The notes beneath the pieces are model-generated. The model saw only the letters and a program-made list of their open reading frames with translations. It was not told the DNA's origin and did not search any database. From assembly GCF_030238365.1 (NCBI RefSeq), contig NZ_JASSOT010000057.1, positions 1-64,000 of the forward strand: a DNA stretch of 64,000 bases, given 5' to 3'. The stretch is from Lelliottia wanjuensis. Its GTDB lineage: Bacteria > Pseudomonadota > Gammaproteobacteria > Enterobacterales > Enterobacteriaceae. Below are positions 1 to 8,649 of the stretch, in pieces. The position numbers and the translations under genes were made by a program. How positions within the stretch are numbered: the stretch's first letter is position 1; the number at the start of each line of letters is the position of its first letter.

Positions 1-1
1 T

Positions 2-121
2 TGCCTGGCGGCTTTAGCGCGGTGGTCCCACCTGACCCCATGCCGAACTCAGAAGTGAAACGCCGTAGCGCCGATGGTAGTGTGGGGTCTCCCCATGTGA
101 GAGTAGGGAACTGCCAGGCAT
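2..121 (+). rRNA. rrf: 5S ribosomal RNA
   Basis: The sequence begins TGCCTGGCGG and ends CTGCCAGGCAT, so the terminal stem pairs. The interior matches the enterobacterial 5S core (CCGAACTCAGAAGTGAAACG and the GTAGCGCCGATGGTAG block). It is the last rRNA gene of an operon whose 16S and 23S lie upstream of the window. With tRNA-Asp, tRNA-Trp and hdfR next to it, this is the rrnC-type operon of E. coli. Confidence 0.97.
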
Positions 122-174
122 CAAATTAAGTAGTAAACCGGTGCATCAATCCGGTAGTTACAGAAGTCTTCGGT

Positions 175-251
175 GGAGCGGTAGTTCAGTCGGTTAGAAT
201 ACCTGCCTGTCACGCAGGGGGTCGCGGGTTCGAGTCCCGTCCGTTCCGCCA
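175..251 (+). tRNA. aspT: tRNA-Asp (GTC)
   Basis: A 77-nt cloverleaf. The acceptor GGAGCGG pairs with CCGTTCC, the anticodon loop CTGTCAC carries GTC, the T loop is GTTCGAGTC, and CCA is encoded. It lies downstream of 5S in the same rRNA transcript. Confidence 0.97.
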
Positions 252-262
252 CTTATTAAGAT

Positions 263-291
263 ATTAAGCCTGCTTACGTAGCAGGCTTAAT
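263..291 (+). other. Hairpin between tRNA-Asp and tRNA-Trp
   Basis: Two 11-bp arms (ATTAAGCCTGC and its complement) flank a 7-nt loop. No T-run follows, so this does not look like a terminator. In an rRNA-tRNA transcript such a stem could guide RNase cleavage between the two tRNAs; that role is inferred. Confidence 0.6.
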
Positions 292-304
292 AGCAAGAAG
301 ATTT

Positions 305-380
305 AGGGGCGTAGCTCAGTTGGTAGAGCACCGGTCTCCAAAACCGGGTGTCGCGAGTTCGAGTCTCTCCGCCCCTGCCA
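305..380 (+). tRNA. trpT: tRNA-Trp (CCA)
   Basis: A 76-nt tRNA beginning AGGGGCG, paired with CGCCCCT. The anticodon loop CTCCAAA carries CCA, and the 3' CCA is encoded. It is the last gene of the rRNA operon and is followed at once by a terminator. Confidence 0.97.
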
Positions 381-385
381 TATAG

Positions 386-415
386 AATCCTTTGCTTCGG
401 CAAAGGATTTTTTTT
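386..415 (+). terminator. Intrinsic terminator of the rRNA operon
   Basis: The stem AATCCTTTG / CAAAGGATT closes a CTTCGG loop and runs into eight T residues. It sits six bases after tRNA-Trp and ends the rrn transcript before the convergent hdfR. Confidence 0.9.
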
Positions 416-469
416 GCTTCAAAAACCTCAAACTTCCCTTCTTTCTTGCGTCCCTGCAAGCGTTTTGAA

Positions 470-1291
470 CTAATCCATTACATTGATTTTCAATAGATCT
501 TTAATTTGAGCATGTTTATCGCTGTTCTGAAGCCAGATGGCATAAAGTGGCCTGATAAGCGTGGTTGAATCAGCGACAGTATGCAGGCCCGGTTTCTCAT
601 CTGCCCAGCGAGTGGGTAACCAGGTGCAACCTTTCAGAAGGGCTAATTGCTGACAGGCAATTTCAGCTGAGCTGGTTGTCAGCGTAGGGACATCATCGGC
701 GGCGATCAAACCGGCTTCATGCTGCTGGAAATCGGGTCCCCACTCGAGTCTCAGATAACTGAGATCCGCTTTCATCATTGAGGGTTCAGACGCATAGAGC
801 GAAAGACTAAACTGCCCCAGGATCTGGCTGCTAAATTCATCCATCTTGGGCGCTTCTGTGGTGATCAGGAGATCCAACTGACGCTCGTGAAGCTGTTTCA
901 CCAGGGACTGCCGCTGCGCGATCCGGGCCTCAAATTGTAGATTATCGTGAGATTTATACAGCCGCGTGAGCCACTGGCTCAACATGCACTCCCACAAAGA
1001 CGCACTTGCCCCGATGGAAAACTCATTGTATCTGGACGTATGCGCCACCTCTTTTCGCGCAGCCTGCCAGGTATTCATCAGCGTTTCGGCGTAGGGTAAG
1101 AGCTTCTCTCCGGCCGCCGTTAACCGGATGTTGTTGCGATGGCGGGTAAAAAGATTCACACCGAGTTGATTTTCCAGCTGACGAATACGAAAACTCACCG
1201 CCGACTGAGTCAGGTAAAGTGCTTCCGCTGCTCGCCCAAAGTGACGCGTTCTACTCACTTCGAGGAAAGTTTTTAGCAATTCCGTATCCAC
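470..1291 (-). CDS. hdfR: LysR-type regulator HdfR
   Basis: A 273-residue LysR-family protein. Residues 1-60 form the winged helix-turn-helix ([20 protein letters not shown] is the recognition region), followed by a linker helix and a periplasmic-binding-protein-like effector domain. In E. coli, HdfR represses the flagellar master operon flhDC and activates gltBD, and it is divergent from maoP (yifE) as here. The length is close to E. coli HdfR. It converges with the rRNA operon, from which a terminator separates it. The ATG start puts the usual LysR motif ([10 protein letters not shown]) at the N-terminus. The assignment comes from sequence recognition and gene order; the effector is not evident. 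Confidence 0.9.
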   Translation of the reverse strand: MDTELLKTFLEVSRTRHFGRAAEALYLTQSAVSFRIRQLENQLGVNLFTRHRNNIRLTAAGEKLLPYAETLMNTWQAARKEVAHTSRYNEFSIGASASLWECMLSQWLTRLYKSHDNLQFEARIAQRQSLVKQLHERQLDLLITTEAPKMDEFSSQILGQFSLSLYASEPSMMKADLSYLRLEWGPDFQQHEAGLIAADDVPTLTTSSAEIACQQLALLKGCTWLPTRWADEKPGLHTVADSTTLIRPLYAIWLQNSDKHAQIKDLLKINVMD

Positions 1292-1337
1292 ATCTTTCTC
1301 CGCAAAATTATTTGTCGTTATGATTTAAATGTTTTGT

Positions 1338-1365
1338 TTGACGCTCTGTCAAGCGTAACTAATAC
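1338..1365 (+). promoter_or_regulatory. maoP promoter with palindromic -35 region
   Basis: A -35 TTGACG (1338-1343) and a -10 TAATAC (1360-1365) are 16 bp apart, in the hdfR-maoP divergent space. The -35 is part of an inverted repeat, TTGAC-N5-GTCAA (1338-1352). This may be an operator for HdfR, or relate to the short maoS site reported near maoP in E. coli. I cannot tell which from sequence alone. Confidence 0.55.
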
Positions 1366-1409
1366 TCCGCGCCATAAATAGCTCGGCCAAAGAATTAGGA
1401 GCGTGTAGG

Positions 1410-1748
1410 ATGGCGGAAAGCTTTACGACAACTAATCGTTTTTTCGACAATAAAAATTATCCGCGCGGGTTCTCTCGTCATGGCGATTTCACCATCAAAG
1501 AGGCGCAACTGCTTGAGCGCCATGGTTATGCCTTTAACGAGCTGGATCTGGGGAAACGTGAGCCTGCAACTGAAGACGAAAAACTGTTTGTTGCCGTTTG
1601 CCGTGGTGAGCGTGAGCCAGAATCTGAAGCAGAACGCGTATGGATCAAATACATGGCTCGCATCAAGCGACCAAAGCGTTTCCATACTCTCTCCGGCGGT
1701 AAGCCGCAGATGGAAGGTGCAGAAGACTACACCGAATCTGACGATTGA
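1410..1748 (+). CDS. maoP: Macrodomain Ori organisation protein MaoP
   Basis: A 112-residue protein matching E. coli YifE/MaoP in length and sequence (starts [20 protein letters not shown]). In E. coli, MaoP works with the cis site maoS and with Dam/SeqA to constrain the Ori macrodomain. It is small, hydrophilic and charged, with no membrane segment, and has an acidic C-terminus (EDYTESDD). The ATG is preceded by AGGAG at about 10 nt. The gene is divergent from hdfR, as in E. coli, and ends at a shared terminator with comM. Confidence 0.9.
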   Translation: MAESFTTTNRFFDNKNYPRGFSRHGDFTIKEAQLLERHGYAFNELDLGKREPATEDEKLFVAVCRGEREPESEAERVWIKYMARIKRPKRFHTLSGGKPQMEGAEDYTESDD

Positions 1749-1757
1749 TATGATGTG

Positions 1758-1781
1758 AAAAGGGGCTACGGCCCCTTTTTT
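1758..1781. terminator. Bidirectional terminator between maoP and comM
   Basis: The stem AAAAGGGGC / GCCCCTTTT with a 4-nt loop has an A-run on the left and a T-run on the right. It can end both maoP (plus) and comM (minus). Confidence 0.85.
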
Positions 1782-3300
1782 ACGCCAGCATCTTTTGCAG
1801 ATGCAGCAGCAATCGATCTATTGCGCGGTAACTCAACGCCTCCTGCAGGTGCCGCCGCTGTATATCATCATCCCCCTCTAAATCAGCGATAGTGCGCGCC
1901 ACCTTCAATAACCGTTGCCAGGCACGTACTGAGAGCCCAAACCGCGTCAGCGTCTCTTCCAGCCAGCGAGAATCACTCTCTGCCAGGTGGCAAAACTGAC
2001 GGATCTGAGCGTTATCGAGACGCGCATTGAGTTTGTCCTGGCGTAAATACTGCCGTTCCTGCGCGTGAATCACCCTGTCCCGTACAATGCGGCTGCTCTC
2101 GCCAGTCACATTTGTCTGGCTGAGCACACCCGGCGGCGGCAATGGGATTTCCAGTGAGAGATCAAAACGGTCGAGAAAGGGCCCTGACAGCCTCCCCAGA
2201 TAGCGAAGTGTCTGCTCGGGCGTGCTCCGGTTGTGATTACCCTGATAATGGCCTGAAGGGCTTGGATTCATTGCAGCGATGAGCTGAAACTGAGCCGGAT
2301 AGCTGATCTTGGCGCGAGTACGGGAAATATGGATCTGCCCGGACTCAATCGGTTCTCGCAACGCATCCAGCACGCGTCTCTCGAACTCAGGTAACTCATC
2401 CAGAAACAAAATGCCGTGATGGGCGAGGGAGATCTCACCGGGTTCAGGAATCGAGCCGCCGCCCACCATCGCGGTAAGTGAAGCACTGTGGTGAGGCGAA
2501 CGGAACGGCCTTCTGCGCCAGTGTTGCTGTAATGACGTGGAATTCGTCAGACTGATGATTGCCGCACTCTCCAGCGCCTCATGGTTGCTCAACGGCGGTA
2601 GCAAACCGTTCAGCCGGCTGGCCAGCATCGTTTTCCCCGTCCCCGGTGGTCCTATTAGCAATAGGTTATGCCCGCCCGCCGCGGTGATCTCTAATGCCCG
2701 CTTTCCCTGCTCCTGGCCGATGATATCGCTCAGGTCTTCGGTGTGCTCCGGTGGAACGATGCGATTCTCCTCTGGCTCAGCCAGCTCATGGCGGCCTTCC
2801 AGAAAGGCGCAGACCTCCTGTAAATGCACGGCAATCAGGCAGCCCTTCTCTTCGATTAGGCTAACTTCTGAGGCATTTTCAGCGGCAACAACAATTTGTC
2901 TTCCAGCCTTTAACGCTGCCAGCGCGCCAGATATTGCACCGGGAACGCCTCTTAACGCGCCTGTAAGCGCCAGTTCGCCCACAAACTCATACCTGCTCAA
3001 ATTGGGCGCGTTAAGCTGCTCAGAGGCGGTGAGGAGCGCCAGGGCGATAGGTAAATCATATCGCCCGCCTTCTTTCGGCAGATCGGCAGGCGCAAGATTA
3101 ATGGTGATCTTCTTAGCGGGGAAGGTATAACCGCTGTTGATGATCGCACTTCGCACGCGATCCCGAGCCTCCTTCACCGTGGTTTCAGGCAGTCCAACGA
3201 GCGTTAAGCCGGGCAGCCCATTGCTCAGATGGACCTCAACGGAAATAAGTGGTGCCTGCACCCCTAAAGCGGCGCGAGTATAAACAACTGACAGTGACAT
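1780..3300 (-). CDS. comM: ComM/YifB family AAA+ ATPase (Mg-chelatase ChlI-like)
   Basis: A 506-residue protein with an N-terminal Lon-protease-like fold (about 1-170) and a ChlI-type AAA+ module. Walker A is GPPGTGKT (about 217-224), Walker B is GILFLDELPEF (about 296-306), and a C-terminal Mg-chelatase lid domain follows. Family members such as ComM of naturally competent bacteria are hexameric branch-migration helicases used in recombination; the E. coli orthologue is YifB. It is a single gene, convergent with maoP, and its promoter faces away from the ilv leader. The family is certain. The cellular role here is inferred, because this lineage is not known for natural transformation. Confidence 0.92.
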   Translation of the reverse strand: MSLSVVYTRAALGVQAPLISVEVHLSNGLPGLTLVGLPETTVKEARDRVRSAIINSGYTFPAKKITINLAPADLPKEGGRYDLPIALALLTASEQLNAPNLSRYEFVGELALTGALRGVPGAISGALAALKAGRQIVVAAENASEVSLIEEKGCLIAVHLQEVCAFLEGRHELAEPEENRIVPPEHTEDLSDIIGQEQGKRALEITAAGGHNLLLIGPPGTGKTMLASRLNGLLPPLSNHEALESAAIISLTNSTSLQQHWRRRPFRSPHHSASLTAMVGGGSIPEPGEISLAHHGILFLDELPEFERRVLDALREPIESGQIHISRTRAKISYPAQFQLIAAMNPSPSGHYQGNHNRSTPEQTLRYLGRLSGPFLDRFDLSLEIPLPPPGVLSQTNVTGESSRIVRDRVIHAQERQYLRQDKLNARLDNAQIRQFCHLAESDSRWLEETLTRFGLSVRAWQRLLKVARTIADLEGDDDIQRRHLQEALSYRAIDRLLLHLQKMLA

Positions 3301-3474
3301 AGGTGTCTCCTTTGGAGGTCACTATGCCAGTTCATTTCTTCGTTTTTTAGCGACAAATCGCGCTATTACGAGGCATGTTCCTGCATTTTGATGCAATGAG
3401 GAAATGGTTACTTTCTGGCTGGATCCCGCTCGCAAAAAGACAAAAAGCGAAGTTTTTGCGGCCATCGGCGGCTG

Positions 3475-3580
3475 ACAAAAAATGAAAAATATTCATTTCC
3501 TGTTTTTCTCATATAAAACAAACATTTTTTGAGAAAGTATTCGCAGCCTAAGGAATCGGGTCATAAATTTTTCTTGTGTT
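3475..3580. promoter_or_regulatory. AT-rich upstream region of the ilv operon
   Basis: This part of the 343-bp comM-ilvL gap is strongly AT-rich with phased A and T tracts. In E. coli, the ilvGMEDA promoter has an upstream IHF-bound bent region in the same place. I see no confident IHF consensus, so protein binding is inferred. Further down, TAGGTATTCCTTCGAACAAG (about 3607-3626) matches what I recall of the E. coli ilv promoter and early leader. Confidence 0.45.
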
Positions 3581-3643
3581 TAATTCGATGTCTGTGATAA
3601 CTCTTTAGGTATTCCTTCGAACAAGATGCCAAAAGAACTCAAA

Positions 3644-3742
3644 ATGACAGCCCTTCTACTAGTGATTAGCCTGGTCGTGATTAGCGTGGTGGTGATTATT
3701 ATCCCACCGTGCGGGGCTGCACTTGGACGAGGAAAGGCTTAA
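3644..3742 (+). CDS. ilvL: ilv operon leader peptide
   Basis: A 32-codon ORF that starts MTALLLVISL and ends GRGKA. Most of its first 20 codons are Leu, Val or Ile: five Ile, six Val and five Leu in total. Translation speed through these codons reports branched-chain aminoacyl-tRNA supply. Fast translation lets the downstream terminator form, while stalling favours an antiterminator and transcription of ilvXGMEDA. The sequence is nearly identical to E. coli IlvL. The attenuator starts about 25 nt after the stop codon. Confidence 0.95.
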   Translation: MTALLLVISLVVISVVVIIIPPCGAALGRGKA

Positions 3743-3764
3743 AAAACAAGCCTTAACGAACTAA

Positions 3765-3798
3765 GACCCCCGCACCGAAAGGTCCGGGGGTTTTTTTA
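3765..3798 (+). terminator. ilv attenuator terminator
   Basis: The stem CCCCCGCACC / GGTCCGGGGG closes a GAAA tetraloop (3767-3790) and is followed by seven T residues. It directly follows ilvL, as in the E. coli ilvGMEDA attenuator. It would end transcription when branched-chain aminoacyl-tRNAs are plentiful. Confidence 0.95.
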
Positions 3799-3828
3799 TG
3801 ACCTAAAAACTTAAACGAGGAGCAGAAT

Positions 3829-3885
3829 ATGACAACTAGCACAAAATTCTGTTTCTCCAGATTTATGACGGGGAACTCACTATGA
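3829..3885 (+). CDS. ilvX: Small ORF IlvX
   Basis: An 18-residue [21 protein letters not shown], with a strong ribosome site (GAGGAG, about 7 nt before the ATG). The E. coli small protein IlvX, as I recall it, has 16 residues with the same STKFCFSRF core and sits in the same place. Here the reading frame runs on so that its TGA overlaps the ilvG ATG (ATGA), which suggests translational coupling to ilvG. Function unknown; a membrane or regulatory role is not evident. Confidence 0.75.
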   Translation: MTTSTKFCFSRFMTGNSL

Positions 3886-5528
3886 ACGGGGCACAATGGG
3901 TAGTACATGCGTTGCGAGCACAGGGGGTCGAAACGGTCTTCGGCTATCCGGGTGGCGCAATCATGCCGATCTACGATGCGCTGTATGACGGCGGCGTGGA
4001 GCACCTGTTGTGTCGACACGAGCAGGGTGCGGCCATGGCGGCGATTGGTTTTGCGCGCGCCACCGGTAAAACCGGCGTGTGCATGGCGACGTCCGGACCG
4101 GGTGCGACTAACCTGATCACCGGCCTGGCCGATGCGCTGCTGGATTCTGTCCCTGTGGTCGCGATTACCGGGCAGGTCGCCTCGCCGTTCATCGGTACCG
4201 ATGCGTTTCAGGAAGTGGACGTTCTCGGTTTGTCCCTGGCCTGCACCAAACATAGCTTCCTGGTGCAGTCGCTGGAAGAGCTGCCGCGCGTCATGGCAGA
4301 AGCCTTCCAGGTGGCAAACTCAGGCCGTCCTGGCCCGGTTCTGATTGATATCCCAAAAGACATTCAGCTGGCGATCGGCGATTTAGAGCCGCATTTCTCC
4401 ACCGTTGAAAGCGATGACTCTTTCCCGCACGAAGCCGTTGAAGAAGCCCGCCAGATGCTGGCTCAGGCGCAACAGCCGATGCTTTACGTGGGCGGCGGAG
4501 TGGGCATGGCGCAGGCGGTTCCGGCGCTGCGCGAATTTATCGCCGTCACCCAAATACCCTCCACCTGTACGCTGAAGGGCCTGGGTGCGGTTGATGCCAA
4601 TGATCCGAACTACCTCGGCATGCTGGGGATGCACGGCACCAAAGCCGCCAACCTGGCGGTGCAAGAGTGTGACCTGCTGATTGCCGTTGGCGCGCGTTTT
4701 GACGACCGCGTGACGGGCAAGCTGAATACCTTCGCACCGCATGCCAAAGTGATCCATATGGATATCGACCCGGCCGAAATGAACAAACTGCGTCAGGCGC
4801 ACGTCGCGCTGCAGGGCGATCTGAACGCCCTGTTACCGGCGCTGCAACAGCCATTGTCCGTCGACAGCTGGCGCCAGCACACCGCGCAGATGCGTGTGGA
4901 AAACGCCTGGCGTTACGATCATCCTGGCGAGGCCATCTATGCCCCGCTGCTGTTAAAACAGCTGTCAGATCGCAAACCGGCAGACTCTGTCGTCACCACC
5001 GACGTCGGCCAGCACCAGATGTGGTCGGCCCAGCATATGACCTATACCCGCCCGGAAAACTTCATCACCTCCAGCGGATTGGGAACCATGGGCTTCGGCC
5101 TGCCAGCAGCCGTAGGCGCTCAGGTTGCGCGCCCGAATGATACGGTCATCTGCGTGTCCGGTGATGGCTCGTTCATGATGAACGTGCAGGAGCTGGGCAC
5201 GGTCAAACGCAAGCAGCTGCCGCTGAAAATCTTGTTGCTGGATAACCAGCGTTTGGGAATGGTTCGCCAGTGGCAGCAGCTGTTTTTCCAGGAGCGCTAC
5301 AGCGAAACCACCCTCACGGATAACCCCGATTTCCTCGTACTGGCCAGCGCCTTCGGCATCCCTGGCCAGCACATCACCCGTAAAGACCAGGTTGAAGCGG
5401 CACTCGACACCATGCTGTCCAGCGAAGGACCATACCTGCTTCATGTCTCAATCGACGAGCTTGAGAATGTCTGGCCGTTGGTGCCACCTGGCGCCAGTAA
5501 CGCACAAATGATGGAGAAATTATCATGA
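3882..5528 (+). CDS. ilvG: Acetolactate synthase II large subunit
   Basis: A 548-residue thiamine-diphosphate enzyme that condenses two pyruvates, or pyruvate and 2-oxobutyrate, to acetohydroxy acids, the first common step of Val/Ile/Leu synthesis. The N-terminal PYR domain holds catalytic Glu47 (HEQ). A central FAD-binding domain follows, and the C-terminal PP domain has the ThDP motif GDGS (427-430) with Asn455 closing it. The frame is open from start to end, so this isozyme is intact; E. coli K-12 carries a frameshift in ilvG. The valine-insensitive isozyme II should therefore be active. Its start overlaps ilvX and its stop overlaps ilvM (ATGA). Confidence 0.97.
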   Translation: MNGAQWVVHALRAQGVETVFGYPGGAIMPIYDALYDGGVEHLLCRHEQGAAMAAIGFARATGKTGVCMATSGPGATNLITGLADALLDSVPVVAITGQVASPFIGTDAFQEVDVLGLSLACTKHSFLVQSLEELPRVMAEAFQVANSGRPGPVLIDIPKDIQLAIGDLEPHFSTVESDDSFPHEAVEEARQMLAQAQQPMLYVGGGVGMAQAVPALREFIAVTQIPSTCTLKGLGAVDANDPNYLGMLGMHGTKAANLAVQECDLLIAVGARFDDRVTGKLNTFAPHAKVIHMDIDPAEMNKLRQAHVALQGDLNALLPALQQPLSVDSWRQHTAQMRVENAWRYDHPGEAIYAPLLLKQLSDRKPADSVVTTDVGQHQMWSAQHMTYTRPENFITSSGLGTMGFGLPAAVGAQVARPNDTVICVSGDGSFMMNVQELGTVKRKQLPLKILLLDNQRLGMVRQWQQLFFQERYSETTLTDNPDFLVLASAFGIPGQHITRKDQVEAALDTMLSSEGPYLLHVSIDELENVWPLVPPGASNAQMMEKLS

Positions 5529-5788
5529 TGCAACATCAGGTCGCCGTTCAGGCCCGCTTCAATCCCGAAACATTAGAACGCGTCTTACGCGTGGTCCGTC
5601 ACCGTGGCTTTCAGATCTGCGCCATGAATATGGAAACCGCCACCGATGCCCAGAACATAAATATCGAATTGACCGTTGCCAGCCCACGGTCGGTCGACTT
5701 ACTGTTTAGCCAGTTAAGTAAACTGGTTGATGTCGCCCACGTGGCCATCTGCCAGAGCACAACCACATCACAACAAATCCGCGCTTGA
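5525..5788 (+). CDS. ilvM: Acetolactate synthase II small subunit
   Basis: An 87-residue single ACT-domain protein. It is the regulatory and stabilising partner of IlvG. Its ATG overlaps the ilvG stop (ATGA), consistent with coupled, matched synthesis of the two subunits. Length and sequence (starts [20 protein letters not shown]) match E. coli IlvM. Confidence 0.95.
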   Translation: MMQHQVAVQARFNPETLERVLRVVRHRGFQICAMNMETATDAQNINIELTVASPRSVDLLFSQLSKLVDVAHVAICQSTTTSQQIRA

Positions 5789-5806
5789 GCGTGACAGGAA
5801 GAAAAC

Positions 5807-6736
5807 ATGACGACGAAGAAAGCTGATTACATTTGGTTCAACGGTGAGATGGTTCGTTGGGAAGATGCCACGGTACACGTGATGTCCCACGCCCTGCATT
5901 ACGGTACCTCTGTGTTTGAAGGTGTCCGTTGCTACGATTCTCACAAAGGACCAGTGGTGTTCCGCCATCGCGAACACATGCAGCGTCTGCATGACTCAGC
6001 CAAAATCTATCGTTTCCCGGTTTCTCAAAGCGTTGATGAGCTGATGGAAGCGTGCCGCGCCGTGCTGCGCAAAAACAATCTGACCAGCGCCTATATTCGT
6101 CCGCTGGTCTTCGTGGGTGATGTGGGCATGGGCGTGAACCCGCCAGCCGGTTACACCACTGACGTCATCATTGCCGCGTTCCCGTGGGGTGCTTATCTGG
6201 GTGCAGAAGCGCTGGAGCAGGGGATCGACGCAATGGTTTCATCCTGGAATCGCGTTGCGCCAAACACCATCCCAACCGCAGCCAAAGCGGGCGGTAACTA
6301 CCTCTCTTCCCTGTTGGTCGGTAGCGAAGCGCGCCGCCACGGTTATCAGGAAGGTATCGCTCTGGACGTCAACGGCTATATCTCTGAAGGTGCCGGTGAG
6401 AACCTGTTCGAAGTGAAAGACGGCATTCTGTTCACCCCGCCATTTACCTCTTCCGCGCTGCCGGGCATCACCCGTGATGCGATCATTAAGCTGGCGAAAG
6501 ATCTGGGTATCGAAGTGCGCGAGCAGGTGCTGTCCCGCGAATCTCTGTACCTGGCCGATGAAGTCTTCATGTCCGGTACCGCGGCAGAAATCACGCCGGT
6601 TCGCAGCGTAGACGGTATTCAGGTGGGCGAAGGTCGTCGTGGCCCGGTCACCAAACGTATTCAGGATGCATTCTTTGGCCTCTTCACCGGTGAAACGGAA
6701 GATAAATGGGGCTGGTTGGATCAAGTTAATTCATAA
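5807..6736 (+). CDS. ilvE: Branched-chain amino acid aminotransferase
   Basis: A 309-residue fold-type IV PLP enzyme that transaminates the 2-oxo acids of Val, Ile and Leu with glutamate. The PLP-binding lysine is Lys160 in PTAAKAGGNY. The family signature EGAGENLFEVKDG lies near residue 200. It lies 18 nt after ilvM in the operon with a good GGAAG ribosome site. Full length relative to E. coli IlvE. Confidence 0.97.
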   Translation: MTTKKADYIWFNGEMVRWEDATVHVMSHALHYGTSVFEGVRCYDSHKGPVVFRHREHMQRLHDSAKIYRFPVSQSVDELMEACRAVLRKNNLTSAYIRPLVFVGDVGMGVNPPAGYTTDVIIAAFPWGAYLGAEALEQGIDAMVSSWNRVAPNTIPTAAKAGGNYLSSLLVGSEARRHGYQEGIALDVNGYISEGAGENLFEVKDGILFTPPFTSSALPGITRDAIIKLAKDLGIEVREQVLSRESLYLADEVFMSGTAAEITPVRSVDGIQVGEGRRGPVTKRIQDAFFGLFTGETEDKWGWLDQVNS

Positions 6737-6745
6737 GCATAATTT

Positions 6746-6767
6746 TGGGACGGCACGCACCGTCCCA
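6746..6767 (+). other. Hairpin between ilvE and ilvD
   Basis: The stem TGGGACGG / CCGTCCCA has a 6-nt loop in the 60-nt ilvE-ilvD gap and is followed by TTTATT. It may be a weak terminator, or a stem that stabilises the upstream mRNA end. The operon clearly continues after it. Confidence 0.55.
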
Positions 6768-6796
6768 TTTATTAGATAGACGGGAGTAAATAAAGC

Positions 6797-8647
6797 ATGC
6801 CTAAGTATCGTTCCGCCACCACCACCCATGGCCGCAATATGGCCGGTGCCCGCGCGCTGTGGCGCGCAACCGGGATGACCGACGCTGACTTCGGTAAGCC
6901 GATTATCGCCGTGGTTAACTCCTTCACCCAGTTTGTGCCGGGTCACGTTCACCTGCGCGATCTGGGTAAACTGGTCGCCGAGCAAATCGAAGCCGCAGGC
7001 GGCGTGGCGAAAGAGTTCAATACCATCGCTGTCGATGACGGTATCGCGATGGGCCACGGGGGCATGCTCTATTCACTGCCGTCGCGCGAGCTGATCGCCG
7101 ATTCGGTCGAGTACATGGTGAACGCCCACTGCGCCGATGCGATGGTCTGCATCTCCAACTGCGACAAAATCACCCCGGGGATGCTGATGGCCTCCCTGCG
7201 CCTGAACATTCCGGTGATCTTCGTCTCTGGCGGCCCGATGGAAGCCGGTAAAACCAAGCTCTCCGACAAAATCATCAAACTCGACCTGGTCGACGCGATG
7301 ATTCAGGGCGCGGACCCGAAAGTCTCCGACGAGCAGAGCGATCAGGTTGAACGTTCTGCCTGTCCGACCTGCGGCTCCTGTTCCGGGATGTTCACCGCCA
7401 ACTCCATGAACTGTCTGACCGAAGCGCTGGGTCTTTCACAGCCGGGCAACGGCTCGCTGCTGGCGACTCACGCTGACCGCAAACAGCTGTTCCTCAATGC
7501 CGGTACGCGCATCGTTGAGCTGACCAAACGTTATTACGAGCAAGACGACGTCAGCGCGCTGCCGCGCAATATCGCCAACAAAGCGGCGTTCGAAAATGCC
7601 ATGACCCTGGATATCGCCATGGGCGGATCCACCAACACCGTTCTGCACCTGCTGGCCGCAGCGCAGGAAGCTGAAATTGATTTCACCATGAGTGACATCG
7701 ACAAGCTCTCCCGCAAGGTGCCACAGCTGTGTAAAGTCGCGCCAAGTACCCAGAAATACCACATGGAAGACGTTCACCGTGCCGGTGGTGTGCTGGGCAT
7801 TCTCGGCGAGCTGGAGCGCGCCGGCCTGTTGAATCGTGACGTGAAAAACATTCTCGGCCTGACGCTGCCGCAAACGCTGGACCAGTACGACGTGATGCTG
7901 ACCAAAGACGAAGCGGTGAAAAAGATGTTCCGCGCCGGCCCGGCAGGCATCCGCACCACCCAGGCCTTCTCGCAGGATTGTCGCTGGGACACCCTGGATG
8001 ACGATCGCGCCGAAGGTTGTATCCGCTCTCTGGAGAATGCCTACAGCAAAGACGGCGGTCTGGCCGTGCTGTACGGCAACTTTGCGGAAAACGGCTGCAT
8101 CGTCAAAACGGCAGGCGTGGACGACAGCATTCTGAAATTCACCGGTCCTGCAAAAGTGTATGAAAGCCAGGACGCGGCGGTGGAAGCCATTCTGGGCGGT
8201 AAAGTGGTCGCGGGCGATGTTGTGGTTATCCGCTACGAAGGGCCAAAAGGCGGGCCAGGCATGCAGGAGATGCTCTATCCGACCACCTTCCTGAAATCCA
8301 TGGGTCTCGGCAAAGCCTGCGCGCTGATCACCGACGGTCGATTCTCCGGCGGTACGTCCGGTCTCTCCATCGGTCACGTCTCTCCGGAAGCGGCGAGCGG
8401 CGGCAACATTGCCATCATCGAAGACGGCGACATGATTGCGATCGACATTCCAAATCGCGGCATTCAGCTGCAGCTGAGCGAGCAGGAAATTGCTGCACGC
8501 CGTGAAGCTCAGGAAGCCCGGGGCGATAAAGCCTGGACGCCAAAAGATCGCCAGCGCGAAGTCTCCTTCGCCCTGCGCGCCTACGCCACCCTTGCCACCA
8601 GTGCGGACAAAGGCGCGGTGCGCGATAAATCCAAACTTGGGGGCTAA
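6797..8647 (+). CDS. ilvD: Dihydroxy-acid dehydratase
   Basis: A 616-residue Fe-S dehydratase of the IlvD/Edd family. It converts 2,3-dihydroxy-isovalerate and -methylvalerate to the 2-oxo acids. Cluster cysteines are visible in [12 protein letters not shown] (about 120-130) and [11 protein letters not shown] (about 190-205). The C-terminal signature [14 protein letters not shown] is present. Its length equals E. coli IlvD. The stop codon abuts ilvA. Confidence 0.97.
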   Translation: MPKYRSATTTHGRNMAGARALWRATGMTDADFGKPIIAVVNSFTQFVPGHVHLRDLGKLVAEQIEAAGGVAKEFNTIAVDDGIAMGHGGMLYSLPSRELIADSVEYMVNAHCADAMVCISNCDKITPGMLMASLRLNIPVIFVSGGPMEAGKTKLSDKIIKLDLVDAMIQGADPKVSDEQSDQVERSACPTCGSCSGMFTANSMNCLTEALGLSQPGNGSLLATHADRKQLFLNAGTRIVELTKRYYEQDDVSALPRNIANKAAFENAMTLDIAMGGSTNTVLHLLAAAQEAEIDFTMSDIDKLSRKVPQLCKVAPSTQKYHMEDVHRAGGVLGILGELERAGLLNRDVKNILGLTLPQTLDQYDVMLTKDEAVKKMFRAGPAGIRTTQAFSQDCRWDTLDDDRAEGCIRSLENAYSKDGGLAVLYGNFAENGCIVKTAGVDDSILKFTGPAKVYESQDAAVEAILGGKVVAGDVVVIRYEGPKGGPGMQEMLYPTTFLKSMGLGKACALITDGRFSGGTSGLSIGHVSPEAASGGNIAIIEDGDMIAIDIPNRGIQLQLSEQEIAARREAQEARGDKAWTPKDRQREVSFALRAYATLATSADKGAVRDKSKLGG

Positions 8648-8649
8648 TG

